Of a stretch of DNA of 14,526 bases, positions 5,380 to 14,526 are shown one piece after another. The stretch is from RSA11 sp965652565 (GTDB lineage: Bacteria > Actinomycetota > Thermoleophilia > Solirubrobacterales > 70-9), in NCBI GenBank assembly GCA_965652565.1, contig CBFGWL010000075.1:1-14526 (forward strand), read 5' to 3'. A program made the position numbers and the translations under genes. The first letter of the stretch is position 1, and the number at the start of each line of letters is the position of its first letter. Under the pieces are notes generated by a model. That model worked only from the letters and a program-made list of their open reading frames with translations. It did not search any database and was not told the DNA's origin.

Positions 5380-7191
5380 TCACTCCCGCGCGGCGCGGCG
5401 CAGGGTCGCCAGGTGTCCCTCGAACGCCTCTCGCCAGAGGATCCGGTCGAAGACATGCTCGTAGTCCGCGGACCCGCCGCCCGTTGACACCTCCCGCCAG
5501 AGCTCGCGGACACGCTCGGGATCGAAGAGCTGGGTCCACGGGCCGTCGGTGGCGATGACGTCCCCCAGCACCGCGGCCTCCCGCTCGCGCTCCCAAACGC
5601 GGCGGCGGTGGATATCGGGCAGCTCGGACTCGTCGCTCGGCTTGAAGAACGGGATCTCGGCCCAGGCGGGGACCAGGTGCGCGACGACGGCGCGGTGCAG
5701 CCTCGCCTCCAGCCGATCGCGCGGCGCCAGATCGAACGCCCCGCGGACGAAGCCCGGCACGATGCACGCCGAGTAGCGCGCCGTGCGCGCGCCGAGCCCG
5801 GAGCGGTGCGGCAGGCGTTCGGTCATGTAGAAGAAGTCGAGGAGTGCAGGGCCGCGCACCCCCCACTCTCGTCCCTGGCTCAGGACGCGCTCGCAGTCCT
5901 CGATGTAGTCGCGGTAGGCCTCGGGCCGCGCCGCGGAATGCTTGCGGCGCGCATTGCGGTCGAGCTGTTTGAGCAGCGTCCGCTCGCCGCCGCGGCGTAG
6001 GCGGCGCAGCTTCGCCGCGTTCGCGTAGTAGAAGCCATGTCCCAGCTCGCCGCCGTGACCCGAAACCGTCGGCGGCGGCAGCTCGACGTGGGGGACCTGC
6101 GTCGCGCGGCGCACCTCCTGCGGGTTGCGCATGCCGTCGTGGACGAGGTGGATGCGCTCCACGCGCTCGAGCAGATCGTCGTCCGGCTCGCTCTCCTGCT
6201 CGGGCCGGAACACGGCGTGCTCGTAGTCGCCGGGCGCGGCCGCAACCAGCGCGCGCGCCGTCTCGACCTCGCCGGGCACCTGATCGCCCGTGTTGAACAC
6301 GACCGCGGCGCCGCTCGCCACCGCGCCCGCGGCGGACACGCGCGAGTCGCGGCCGCCGGTGAGCGCGATCGAGATCGGGTCAGACCACACCTCCGTGATC
6401 TCCGTCATGAGCCCGGCGACATCGGCGGCCGCCTCCTCGGCCGCCAGCTCCATCTGACGCGCCCGTGTCCGCAAGAGCGGCTTGCGCGGGTGCACGAGCG
6501 CGGCGCGCGGGTCGTCGCCGGAGCGCTCAACGGCCCCGTCAGCCCCGACGACGATCGGCGCCCCCGGAACCACCTTGCGGCAGCCGCGCAGCGGTGTCGA
6601 GTCGCCCATGAACCAGCCCGTCGCTGCGAACACGCGCCAGGCGCGCTCGTCGAGCTCGGGCTCGAGCCCCGCGAACAGCGGCAGCGCGCCCAGCCGGTTG
6701 GACCACACGATGCCCCCGGGGTGTTCGAGCTCATACAGCCGGCCGCAGCCGAGGAAGTCGTTGCCGACGACGAGGCGGCCCCGGGCGGGGTCGAGCGCCC
6801 CAAGCGTCAGCGGCGGGTCGAGGCGCCGCAGCGCGTCGGGCTCACTCAGCAGGGCGCGGGCCAGAGCCTGTGGGGCGCCGTCGAGCCCGACCTCGCCGAT
6901 GACCCGCCGCCGGCCCATCGGGGGCGCGGCGCTCGCCAGCACGACCCCCCTCTGGTCGCTCCATGCGGGCCACGAGCCGGTGGAGCCGGCGGGCGCCCAG
7001 AGCGCGAGGCCCAGTCTCCCCGCGGCAGCGCGCCACTCGGTCGGCGGCTCGGCGAACAGCCCGCCGTAGTGGTCGGCTACCCGGCTCAGCCCGCGGGCGA
7101 TCCGCGCGTCGGTTACGCCGGGCGCGCTCGCGTAGGCGAGCCATGTGGTCGTGATCAGGTTTCTGGAAAAGCGCAAGGGGTGATCGGCCAC
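5380..7191 (-). CDS. Asparagine-synthase-like PP-loop protein
   Basis: Protein of 603 residues from a GTG at 7191, one base after the stop of the kinase-like gene. An open frame continues upstream to 7503, but that part overlaps the kinase propeller and looks non-coding. The C-terminal half has the PP-loop motif ALTGGRDSR (residues 276-284), a variant of the SGGxDS loop of asparagine synthetase B, and SGHGGELGHG near 377-386. Residues 199-216, with RKVVPGAPIVVG, resemble the end of the family's N-terminal glutaminase-like domain. The catalytic Cys2 of glutamine-dependent enzymes is absent, so it may use ammonia or another amine, or amidate a substrate other than aspartate. Related proteins occur in cell-surface and natural-product loci. 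It is probably co-transcribed with the kinase-like gene and nadC. Substrate unknown. Confidence 0.8.
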   Translation of the reverse strand: MADHPLRFSRNLITTTWLAYASAPGVTDARIARGLSRVADHYGGLFAEPPTEWRAAAGRLGLALWAPAGSTGSWPAWSDQRGVVLASAAPPMGRRRVIGEVGLDGAPQALARALLSEPDALRRLDPPLTLGALDPARGRLVVGNDFLGCGRLYELEHPGGIVWSNRLGALPLFAGLEPELDERAWRVFAATGWFMGDSTPLRGCRKVVPGAPIVVGADGAVERSGDDPRAALVHPRKPLLRTRARQMELAAEEAAADVAGLMTEITEVWSDPISIALTGGRDSRVSAAGAVASGAAVVFNTGDQVPGEVETARALVAAAPGDYEHAVFRPEQESEPDDDLLERVERIHLVHDGMRNPQEVRRATQVPHVELPPPTVSGHGGELGHGFYYANAAKLRRLRRGGERTLLKQLDRNARRKHSAARPEAYRDYIEDCERVLSQGREWGVRGPALLDFFYMTERLPHRSGLGARTARYSACIVPGFVRGAFDLAPRDRLEARLHRAVVAHLVPAWAEIPFFKPSDESELPDIHRRRVWEREREAAVLGDVIATDGPWTQLFDPERVRELWREVSTGGGSADYEHVFDRILWREAFEGHLATLRRAARE

Positions 7192-7192
7192 C

Positions 7193-8725
7193 CTAGCTGC
7201 CAGCGGAGCGTCCGTTCGGGGCGCCGCGGTCGGGGAAGCGGATCCTGCTCGCCCTGCCGCTCCTGTAATCCGCGGTCCAAGCCGAGTCGAAACCAAGCGC
7301 GATGTCCGCGGGCTCGTTGCCGACCAGGATCGGCCGGCCGCGCAGCCGCGTGCGGGGACCGTCGATCCGCGCCACGTTGTTGTCGCCCTGCACCGCGACC
7401 CAAATCCACCTGTTTCCTGCCGCGAGGGCCTGCGGAGCGTCGCCAACCTCGATCGGCTCGGCCACGGGCTCCAGCCTCCCGGCATCGAGGACGTGCACGA
7501 CATCGCTCTCCTCGTCGCTCACCCACGCCTTGCCGTGCGCGACCGCGACGTCGGTCGGGCGCCCCGGAAGCTCGGCGGCCCTGCGGAGCGCCGCGGTCCG
7601 CGCCCCGATGCGGGCGACGGCGCCATGGCGACGACTCACGACCCACACGCCGCCGTCCTCGTATGCGATCGCGCGGGGCGCAGCGTCCAGGTCAACGGTC
7701 GCGTCGACCGTGTTCGTCTCCGGATCCACGCGCGCGACCACGCCCTCTCCCTCGACCGCGACCCACAACGCGTCGTCGCTCGCGACCACGTCGGAGGGCG
7801 CCCTGCCGACGAGGATCGGGAGCGGCGGCTCGGTGGGGTCGGCGCCGCTCAAGCGCAGCAGCGTGCCGCCTGCGCGGTCGACCACCCACACGGCGCCGAA
7901 GGCGGCTTCGACCGCCACCGGATTCACATCGGCACCCAGCTCCACGGAGGCGTCGGGACGCTCGCGCTTGGGATCGATGCTCGTGAGCGTCCGGTCGACG
8001 CGGTTGACGACCCAGACGCGCCCCTCCCCGCGCGCCACGGCCCAGGGGCCCTCCCCGGTGGGGATCGGTGTCACGGTGACGGACGGCGGGGGCGGCTTCT
8101 CACGCGGCTCGGGCGCGGTCAGCACGATCGCCGCCGCGATCGCCGCCATGACGGCCAGGATCCCGGCGGTGCCGGCAAGCGCCCGGCGCCGCGTGTGACC
8201 GCCGAGCGCCTGCTCGAGGGCGCGGGCGAACTCGGCTGGCGTCGGATAGCGAACGCCGGGATCGATGGCCAGTCCGCGCGCGATCACGCGGTCCACGGCC
8301 ATCGGCACGCTGCTGCGCACGCGCGAGGGACGCGGCCGGGCCGCGGTCAGATGCGCATCGCGCTTCTCGGCGGGGCCCTGCCCGGCGAACGGCTCCGCCC
8401 CGGTCAGGAGGAAGTAGGCGAGGCCGGCGAGCGAGTACACGTCGGCTCGCTCGTCGGCGGGCTCGCCCGCGATCCGCTCGGGAGCGATGAAGTCGACGCC
8501 CTCGCGCAGGCCGTCCTCCAGCTCCGTCTCGTGGGCCTCGGCCTCGGCCGCGAGCCGACCGATGATCCGCGCGACGCGCTCGCGCCCGAGCGGACCCTCG
8601 CGCTCGACGGCCGCGATCAGATCGGCGGCGCGCAGGTGCTCGGCGTCCTGGGCCGGCTCCGCTGCCCGATCGGCGCCGCCCTCGGGGCGCGTGGTTTCGT
8701 CGCGCTTGCGGGGCTGCTCGCTCAC
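7193..8725 (-). CDS. Degenerate Ser/Thr kinase domain, one membrane helix and a seven-bladed propeller
   Basis: Protein of 510 residues. Residues 40-175 resemble only the C-lobe of a bacterial Ser/Thr kinase: an APERI motif at 81-85, DVYSL at 95-99, a TGxxPF-like TGAEPF, and AIDPGVRYPT near 153-162. The N-lobe, glycine loop, HRD and DFG motifs are missing: a helix ending in AEAHE leads almost straight to the APE motif. Residues 181-203 form a transmembrane helix. Residues 221-498 contain seven repeats of about 40 residues with the recurring pattern xPxxVAxxxGxVWVV, a YVTN/NHL-like propeller outside the cell. It is thus probably a pseudokinase or scaffold with a sensor domain, in the style of PknD. 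The GTG start overlaps the nadC stop (GTGA), implying coupling. Confidence 0.85.
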   Translation of the reverse strand: MSEQPRKRDETTRPEGGADRAAEPAQDAEHLRAADLIAAVEREGPLGRERVARIIGRLAAEAEAHETELEDGLREGVDFIAPERIAGEPADERADVYSLAGLAYFLLTGAEPFAGQGPAEKRDAHLTAARPRPSRVRSSVPMAVDRVIARGLAIDPGVRYPTPAEFARALEQALGGHTRRRALAGTAGILAVMAAIAAAIVLTAPEPREKPPPPSVTVTPIPTGEGPWAVARGEGRVWVVNRVDRTLTSIDPKRERPDASVELGADVNPVAVEAAFGAVWVVDRAGGTLLRLSGADPTEPPLPILVGRAPSDVVASDDALWVAVEGEGVVARVDPETNTVDATVDLDAAPRAIAYEDGGVWVVSRRHGAVARIGARTAALRRAAELPGRPTDVAVAHGKAWVSDEESDVVHVLDAGRLEPVAEPIEVGDAPQALAAGNRWIWVAVQGDNNVARIDGPRTRLRGRPILVGNEPADIALGFDSAWTADYRSGRASRIRFPDRGAPNGRSAGS

Positions 8726-9579
8726 GCGGGCTCGAGGAGCATGCTGAGGTCGAGCGCGCCGGCGGAATGGGTGAGCGCGCCGACTGAGACGTATTCCACC
8801 CCGGTCGCCGAGATCGCGCCGATCGTGTCGAGGTCGACGCCGCCCGACGCCTCCAGCTCGGGCGCGCTCCCTGTCTTTGCGCGCGCCGCGTCCCGCGCCT
8901 CGACCGCGGCCCGCAGCTCGTCCAGATTCATGTTGTCGAGCAGCAGGCGGTCGGCACCCGCGGCGATGCCCTCATCGACCTCGGCGGCGTCGCGGCACTC
9001 GACCTCGATCGGCAAATCGGGCCGCGCGGCGCGGCAGGCGCGCACCGCGGCGCCCACGCCGCCGGCCAGCGCAGCGTGATTCTCCTTGATCAGAACCGCG
9101 TCGTAGAGCCCCATGCGGTGGTTCGCGCCGCCGCCGGCGACCACCGCGGCCTTCTCGAGGGCGCGCAGGCCGGGCAGGGTCTTGCGCGTGTCGAGCACGG
9201 TCGCCCCGCCGGGGCGCGCCGCCTCCACGTGGCGGGCCGTCAGCGTCGCCACCCCAGAGAGATGGCAGAGGAGGTTGAGTGCCGTCCGCTCGGCCGCGAG
9301 CAGAGCGCGCGCCGGGCCGCTGATCACGGCGACGTCGACGGGCACCGCGTCGCGCCATTGCCCCTCGACCACCAAGCGGTCGAAGTGCTCAGCGCCGCAC
9401 TGCCGGAAGGCCTCGGCCGCAGCATCGAGGCCGTAGAGCACCCCGGGCTCCTTCTGGATGAGCCGAGCGCGCGCACGCGCCTCGGCGGGCACCACGGCCT
9501 CGGCGGTCACGTCCCCCGCCTCGCCCAGGTCCTCGGCGAGGGCGCGGGCGACGACGTCGGCGATCGTCTCCGGCTCCAC
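8722..9579 (-). CDS. nadC: Nicotinate-nucleotide pyrophosphorylase (quinolinate phosphoribosyltransferase)
   Basis: Protein of 285 residues, normal family length. It converts quinolinate and PRPP to nicotinate mononucleotide, the step after NadA in de novo NAD synthesis. Signatures are ERTALNLLCHLSGVAT at 97-112, DTRKTLPGLR at 130-139, GGGANHRMGLYDAVLIKENH around 149-168, EVECR near 192-196, LLLDNM near 212-217, and a final SVGALTHSA. These include the Arg, His and Lys residues that bind the phosphates and quinolinate. The start is GTG at 9579, with no strong ribosome site visible. It lies 43 bases after the FIST gene on the same strand, and its stop overlaps the kinase-like gene by four bases. 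Confidence 0.97.
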   Translation of the reverse strand: MEPETIADVVARALAEDLGEAGDVTAEAVVPAEARARARLIQKEPGVLYGLDAAAEAFRQCGAEHFDRLVVEGQWRDAVPVDVAVISGPARALLAAERTALNLLCHLSGVATLTARHVEAARPGGATVLDTRKTLPGLRALEKAAVVAGGGANHRMGLYDAVLIKENHAALAGGVGAAVRACRAARPDLPIEVECRDAAEVDEGIAAGADRLLLDNMNLDELRAAVEARDAARAKTGSAPELEASGGVDLDTIGAISATGVEYVSVGALTHSAGALDLSMLLEPA

Positions 9580-9622
9580 TGCGCGGCAGCTTAGTTCGTG
9601 ATCGGCCCGCGCTCGACGCGAG

Positions 9623-10789
9623 CTACTCGCGCGGGAAGACGGCCATCGTCGCCGTGAAGCTGTGCAGGAAGTTCCGCCCGCCGACGGGTCCGATCTCGCC
9701 GGCGCAGAAGAAGCCGCCAGTCGGAGCCCCCAGCGCGTCGGTCACCGCGACCGCATCGTGATCGGGGATCGCGAACATATGCTCACCGCGGCCGTTGCAG
9801 GTGAAGAGCAAGGCGCCCGCGGCGCCGTTCGCCCCGAGGGCGTGCGACTGCAGGGTGAGCGCGTCGCTGAGATCGAGGTCGGCCGACGCCCCATCGCGTA
9901 CGTGCAGGCGAACCGTCTGCCCGACGCGGACGCGCTCGGCGACCGCGATCGTCCCAGTCTCGGGGTCGGCTCCGACGATCGGCCGCACGAGGAAGTCGCC
10001 GCGCTCGTACTCGGGCTTGTTCTCGTCGATCACGACGCCCAGCAGCAGGCCCTCGCCGGCCAGCTCACGCTCCCGCGCGTCGAGCGCTTCGATCGCATCG
10101 CGCAGCCGCTCGAGCGCGGGCTTCGAGGCGAGCTCGGAGATCACGTTGCCCTCGGCCGCCGTCACCGTCATCTCCGGCCCCACCGGGGCGGCGCCCTGTG
10201 AAACGCACGGGATCATCGGCACGCCGCTCATGCTGCAGACCACGGCGCCTTCGTCGACGACCACGCCGTCGATGAACAGGGAGGCGGACCCGGGCGCCGA
10301 CGCCGAGGCGAGGCCGCCGAGCACGGGCATGCCGGGCCGCACGTCGTTGAGGTGCTCGAGGAGCGCGTCCGCCGAGAAGGTATGCGGGTCGGCGAGGACG
10401 AACATCGCCTCGCCGTAGTCGCCGGGCTCGTCCGGCAGGCCGGCGAGCGCGATCGCGCCCTCGAGCGGCTCCGTCGTGAGATGGCGCACGTCAAACGTCC
10501 CGTCCGGGGCGGCGAGCGCCCACACGACCGCGCCGAGCCCGTCCTCGATCTCGCGGCGGCCGCCGACCACGCCCCCAGCGCCGCAGCCGATCAAAGCTCG
10601 CGGGCGCAGCGCGTCCTGCACGACGGCGACGATCGCCTCCGCGTGCTCGAGGTGCGGCGCGCCGGCGAAGACCAGGCACAGATCGGCAGGGGCGCCGTCC
10701 AGCTCCTCCCGCGCCTGCGCGGCCGCGTCGTCGAAGGCGGCCACGGCATCCAGGTCGTTCGACATACCGACGGCCACCTTGATCGCCAT
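9623..10789 (-). CDS. FIST N- and C-domain protein (putative sensor/ligand-binding)
   Basis: Protein of 388 residues from the ATG at 10789 (MAIKVAVGMS). An open frame continues to 11122, but that part overlaps prfB. The N-terminal two thirds match the FIST_N pattern (ALIGCGAGGVVGGRREIEDG, then PVLGGLASASAPG with SLFIDG), and the last third matches FIST_C (LLFTCNGRGEHMF and FFCAGEIGPVGGRNFLHSFT). FIST domains are thought to bind small ligands such as amino acids and are often joined to signalling domains; here the protein stands alone with no visible membrane helix or output domain. It lies 44 bases after prfB and 43 bases before nadC on the same strand. Family call firm, ligand unknown. Confidence 0.88.
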   Translation of the reverse strand: MAIKVAVGMSNDLDAVAAFDDAAAQAREELDGAPADLCLVFAGAPHLEHAEAIVAVVQDALRPRALIGCGAGGVVGGRREIEDGLGAVVWALAAPDGTFDVRHLTTEPLEGAIALAGLPDEPGDYGEAMFVLADPHTFSADALLEHLNDVRPGMPVLGGLASASAPGSASLFIDGVVVDEGAVVCSMSGVPMIPCVSQGAAPVGPEMTVTAAEGNVISELASKPALERLRDAIEALDARERELAGEGLLLGVVIDENKPEYERGDFLVRPIVGADPETGTIAVAERVRVGQTVRLHVRDGASADLDLSDALTLQSHALGANGAAGALLFTCNGRGEHMFAIPDHDAVAVTDALGAPTGGFFCAGEIGPVGGRNFLHSFTATMAVFPRE

Positions 10790-10809
10790 GGACTTACGGT
10801 ACCCCGAAG

Positions 10810-10826
10810 CCCGCCTCGCAGGCGGG
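10810..10826 (-). terminator. Hairpin just after prfB
   Basis: CCCGCCT and AGGCGGG form a 7-base-pair perfect stem around a 3-base loop, starting 7 bases after the prfB stop. No T-tract follows on the minus strand, so this is a GC-type terminator or 3'-end stabiliser. The FIST gene begins 20 bases beyond it, so read-through is possible. Confidence 0.45.
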
Positions 10827-10833
10827 GAGGCCT

Positions 10834-11944
10834 CTAGGAGCCGGCGTTCTGGTTCAGGTACTCGCGGACGAAGCCGTCGAGGTCGCCGTCGAGGACACGG
10901 TTCGCGTCCCCCACCTCGTAGCCGGTGCGGTGGTCCTTGACCCGCTGCGAGGGGTGCAGCGTGTAGCTGCGGATCTGCGAGCCCCACTCCGCCGCCTTCT
11001 GCTCGCCGCGCTCCGCCGCGAGCGCCTCGGCGCGCTTGCGCTCCTCCTCCTCGAGGAGCTTGGCGCGCAGCAGGCGCATCGCGGTCGCCTTGTTCTGCGT
11101 CTGCGAGCGCTCGTTCTGGCACTGCACCACGATCCCCGTCGGCACGTGCGTAATGCGCACGGCGGAGTCGGTCTTGTTGACGTGCTGGCCGCCGGCGCCG
11201 GAGGCGCGGTACGTGTCGATCCGCAGGTCGTCCTCGTCGATGTCGACCTCGACCTCGTCGTCGACGTAGGGCGCGACGTCGAGCTGCGCGAAAGCCGTGT
11301 GGCGGCGCGCCTGGGAGTCGAACGGGGAGATGCGCACGAGGCGGTGCACGCCTCGCTCGGCGGCGAAGAGGCCGTAGGCGTTCTCGCCGTGGGCGATGAA
11401 CGTCGCCGACTTGAGGCCGGCCTCCTCGCCCTCGGACGCCTCCTTCATCTCAACCTCGAACCCGCGCCGCTCGGCCCAGCGCAGGTACATGCGCAGGAGC
11501 ATCTCCGCCCAGTCCTGCGAGTCGGTGCCGCCGGCGCCCGAGCGCACCGTGACCACGGCGTCGCCCGAGTCGTACTGACCCTGGAAGAGCCGCGCCTCCT
11601 CGAGCTCGGCGAGCCGGCGCTCGACCGAGGTGAGCTGGCTGTCGAGTTCGGACCGGATCTCGGGATCCTCGTCGGCCATCTCGGCGAGCTCGGCCAGGTC
11701 GGCAACGTCGCGCTCGAGCGCGCGGAACGACTCGAGCCGTCGCTGCACCCGGGCGTGCTCAGCCGAAATCTTCGCCGCGGACTCCTGGTCGTCCCAGAAA
11801 CCGGGCCGCTGCATCTCCTCCTCTAGGCGCGCGACTTCGCGCTCGAGCTCGGCTGGGTCAAAGGTAGTCCGCGAGCAGCTTGAGCCCCTCGCGTGCCCCC
11901 TCGATGCGCGCGCCTACGTCTTCGACTGGAACGGTGTCGGCCAT
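10834..11944 (-). CDS. prfB: Peptide chain release factor 2, with programmed +1 frameshift
   Basis: The gene is split into two frames. The first runs from ATG 11944 for 28 codons (MADTVPVEDVG to ADYL) and reaches an in-frame TGA at 11860-11858. Skipping one base there continues as DPAELEREV and gives a 369-residue protein, the normal RF2 length. RF2 releases peptides at UGA and UAA. In the full protein, SPF at 206-208 is the stop-recognition tripeptide and GGQ at 251-253 is the catalytic motif; both are at the positions known for E. coli RF2. A single open frame seen from 11814 (326 residues) lacks this N-terminus and is not the true start. It begins 10 bases after the SnoaL-like gene, in the common secA-prfB neighbourhood. 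Confidence 0.96.
11857..11863 (-). promoter_or_regulatory. prfB +1 programmed frameshift site
   Basis: The codons read CTT TGA C, identical to the well-known RF2 autoregulatory slip site: when RF2 is scarce, UGA is decoded slowly and the ribosome slips from CUU to UUU. The stimulatory AGGGGG that sits three bases before CTT in E. coli is absent; the nearest purine run, GAGGGG, ends 21 bases upstream. Confidence 0.92.
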
Positions 11945-11954
11945 CGCCACAAGC

Positions 11955-12353
11955 CTACGACGCGGAGGCGACTTGCTCGAAGCGCTCTTCGGCCTCGCTG
12001 CGGTTGTCGAACGGCCGCCACTCGCGGACGAGGCCGTCCTCGAAGGTGAACAGCCACGCCATCACGTCGGTGCCGGCGAGCTCGCCGCCCCCCGGTTCGG
12101 ACTCGTCCCAGCGCCACTCGCGGACGATCAGCGCGAGCACGCGGTCCTCGGTCTCGCGCATATCCTCGACGACGATCGTCTGCTGGACGCCGCCCGGCGG
12201 CCGCGTGGCCCACTCGCGAGCCTCGGTGCGCCCCCGCCGCGTCCCCCGCATCCCGTGAATCTCAACCTCGGGATGCAACGTCTCGACGAACGCATCGAGA
12301 TCACGCCCGTTGAAGGCGTCGATGAATTTCCTTGCAAGCTCAACTTTCCGCAC
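11955..12353 (-). CDS. SnoaL/NTF2-like small protein
   Basis: Protein of 132 residues with the opening pattern of SnoaL-like domains: ARKFIDAFNGRDLDAFVETL, then HPEVEIHG, then the GxRRGRTEAREW segment. A beta-rich end with RVLALIVREWRW and GLVREWRPFDN follows. Such proteins form a cone-shaped alpha+beta barrel used as cyclases, isomerases or binding proteins; no function can be assigned. The start is GTG at 12353, with only a weak ribosome site. It sits between secA and prfB on the same strand, 106 bases after secA and 10 before prfB, so prfB may depend on its transcript. Confidence 0.85.
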   Translation of the reverse strand: MRKVELARKFIDAFNGRDLDAFVETLHPEVEIHGMRGTRRGRTEAREWATRPPGGVQQTIVVEDMRETEDRVLALIVREWRWDESEPGGGELAGTDVMAWLFTFEDGLVREWRPFDNRSEAEERFEQVASAS

Positions 12354-12395
12354 GTCTCAAGGATGACAAAGCCGAAATCGGGCCTCGAACGGCGC

Positions 12396-12423
12396 CGAAA
12401 AAGCAAGCCTGGCCGGGGAGGCC
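12396..12423 (-). terminator. Probable intrinsic terminator after secA
   Basis: On the minus strand GGCC-TCCCC-GGCC can form a short GC stem, followed by AGGCTTGCTTTTT, a T-rich tail. It begins 36 bases after the secA stop. The stem is short, and an alternative GCCT/AGGC pairing competes, so strength is uncertain. It would separate secA from the SnoaL-like gene and prfB. Confidence 0.4.
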
Positions 12424-12459
12424 GCCCTGGCGCCGGTCTGCAGGATCCGCTAGGGCCGG

Positions 12460-14526
<2,067 letters not shown>

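Noticed and set aside
9623..11122. 499-codon frame extending the FIST protein upstream
   Set aside because: The first 111 codons overlap prfB on the same strand in another frame and have no FIST similarity; the ATG at 10789 fits the domain start.

Overview
The window is very GC-rich DNA (roughly 70% G+C by eye) with tightly packed genes, frequent GTG starts and 1-8 base stop/start overlaps. Gene content (secA-prfB linkage, a MauA/MauE-like redox cassette, a kinase-propeller sensor, an Fpg/Nei-type glycosylase) suggests a high-GC actinobacterium, possibly of the Thermoleophilia/Solirubrobacterales type. That placement is inference, not a sequence match.

Layout, left to right. 1-413: no convincing gene. 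It holds two copies of a 39-base imperfect palindrome, a strong separate hairpin, and a C-rich stretch. 414-4378: a minus-strand run, read right to left: nadA (quinolinate synthase), a 71-base gap with a hairpin, a MauE-MauD-like fusion, a Tat-exported protein resembling the methylamine dehydrogenase light chain, and a CcdA/MauF-like membrane domain fused to an extracytoplasmic propeller. The last three overlap and look translationally coupled. 4379-4500: divergent intergenic region. Its nadA side can fold into a compact three-way junction between a good Shine-Dalgarno sequence and the nadA start codon. 4501-5370: the only plus-strand gene, an Fpg/MutM-family DNA glycosylase.

5380-10789: a minus-strand run, read right to left: FIST-domain protein, nadC (quinolinate phosphoribosyltransferase), a degenerate kinase fused through one membrane helix to a seven-bladed propeller, and an asparagine-synthase-like PP-loop protein. 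10834-14526: prfB (peptide release factor 2, with a programmed +1 frameshift), a SnoaL-like small protein upstream of it, and the C-terminal 688 residues of secA, which runs off the right edge.

How they work together: NadA and NadC are two of the de novo NAD synthesis enzymes and lie about 4.3 kb apart, but no nadB is present between them. The strongest candidate for something undescribed is the mau-like cassette at 414-3275. It has the redox-maturation and exported-subunit architecture of methylamine dehydrogenase loci, but the light-chain homologue lacks one of the two tryptophans needed for tryptophan tryptophylquinone and carries an inserted tandem heptapeptide repeat. No MauG or separate MauB is in the window. 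The second candidate is the structured nadA leader.
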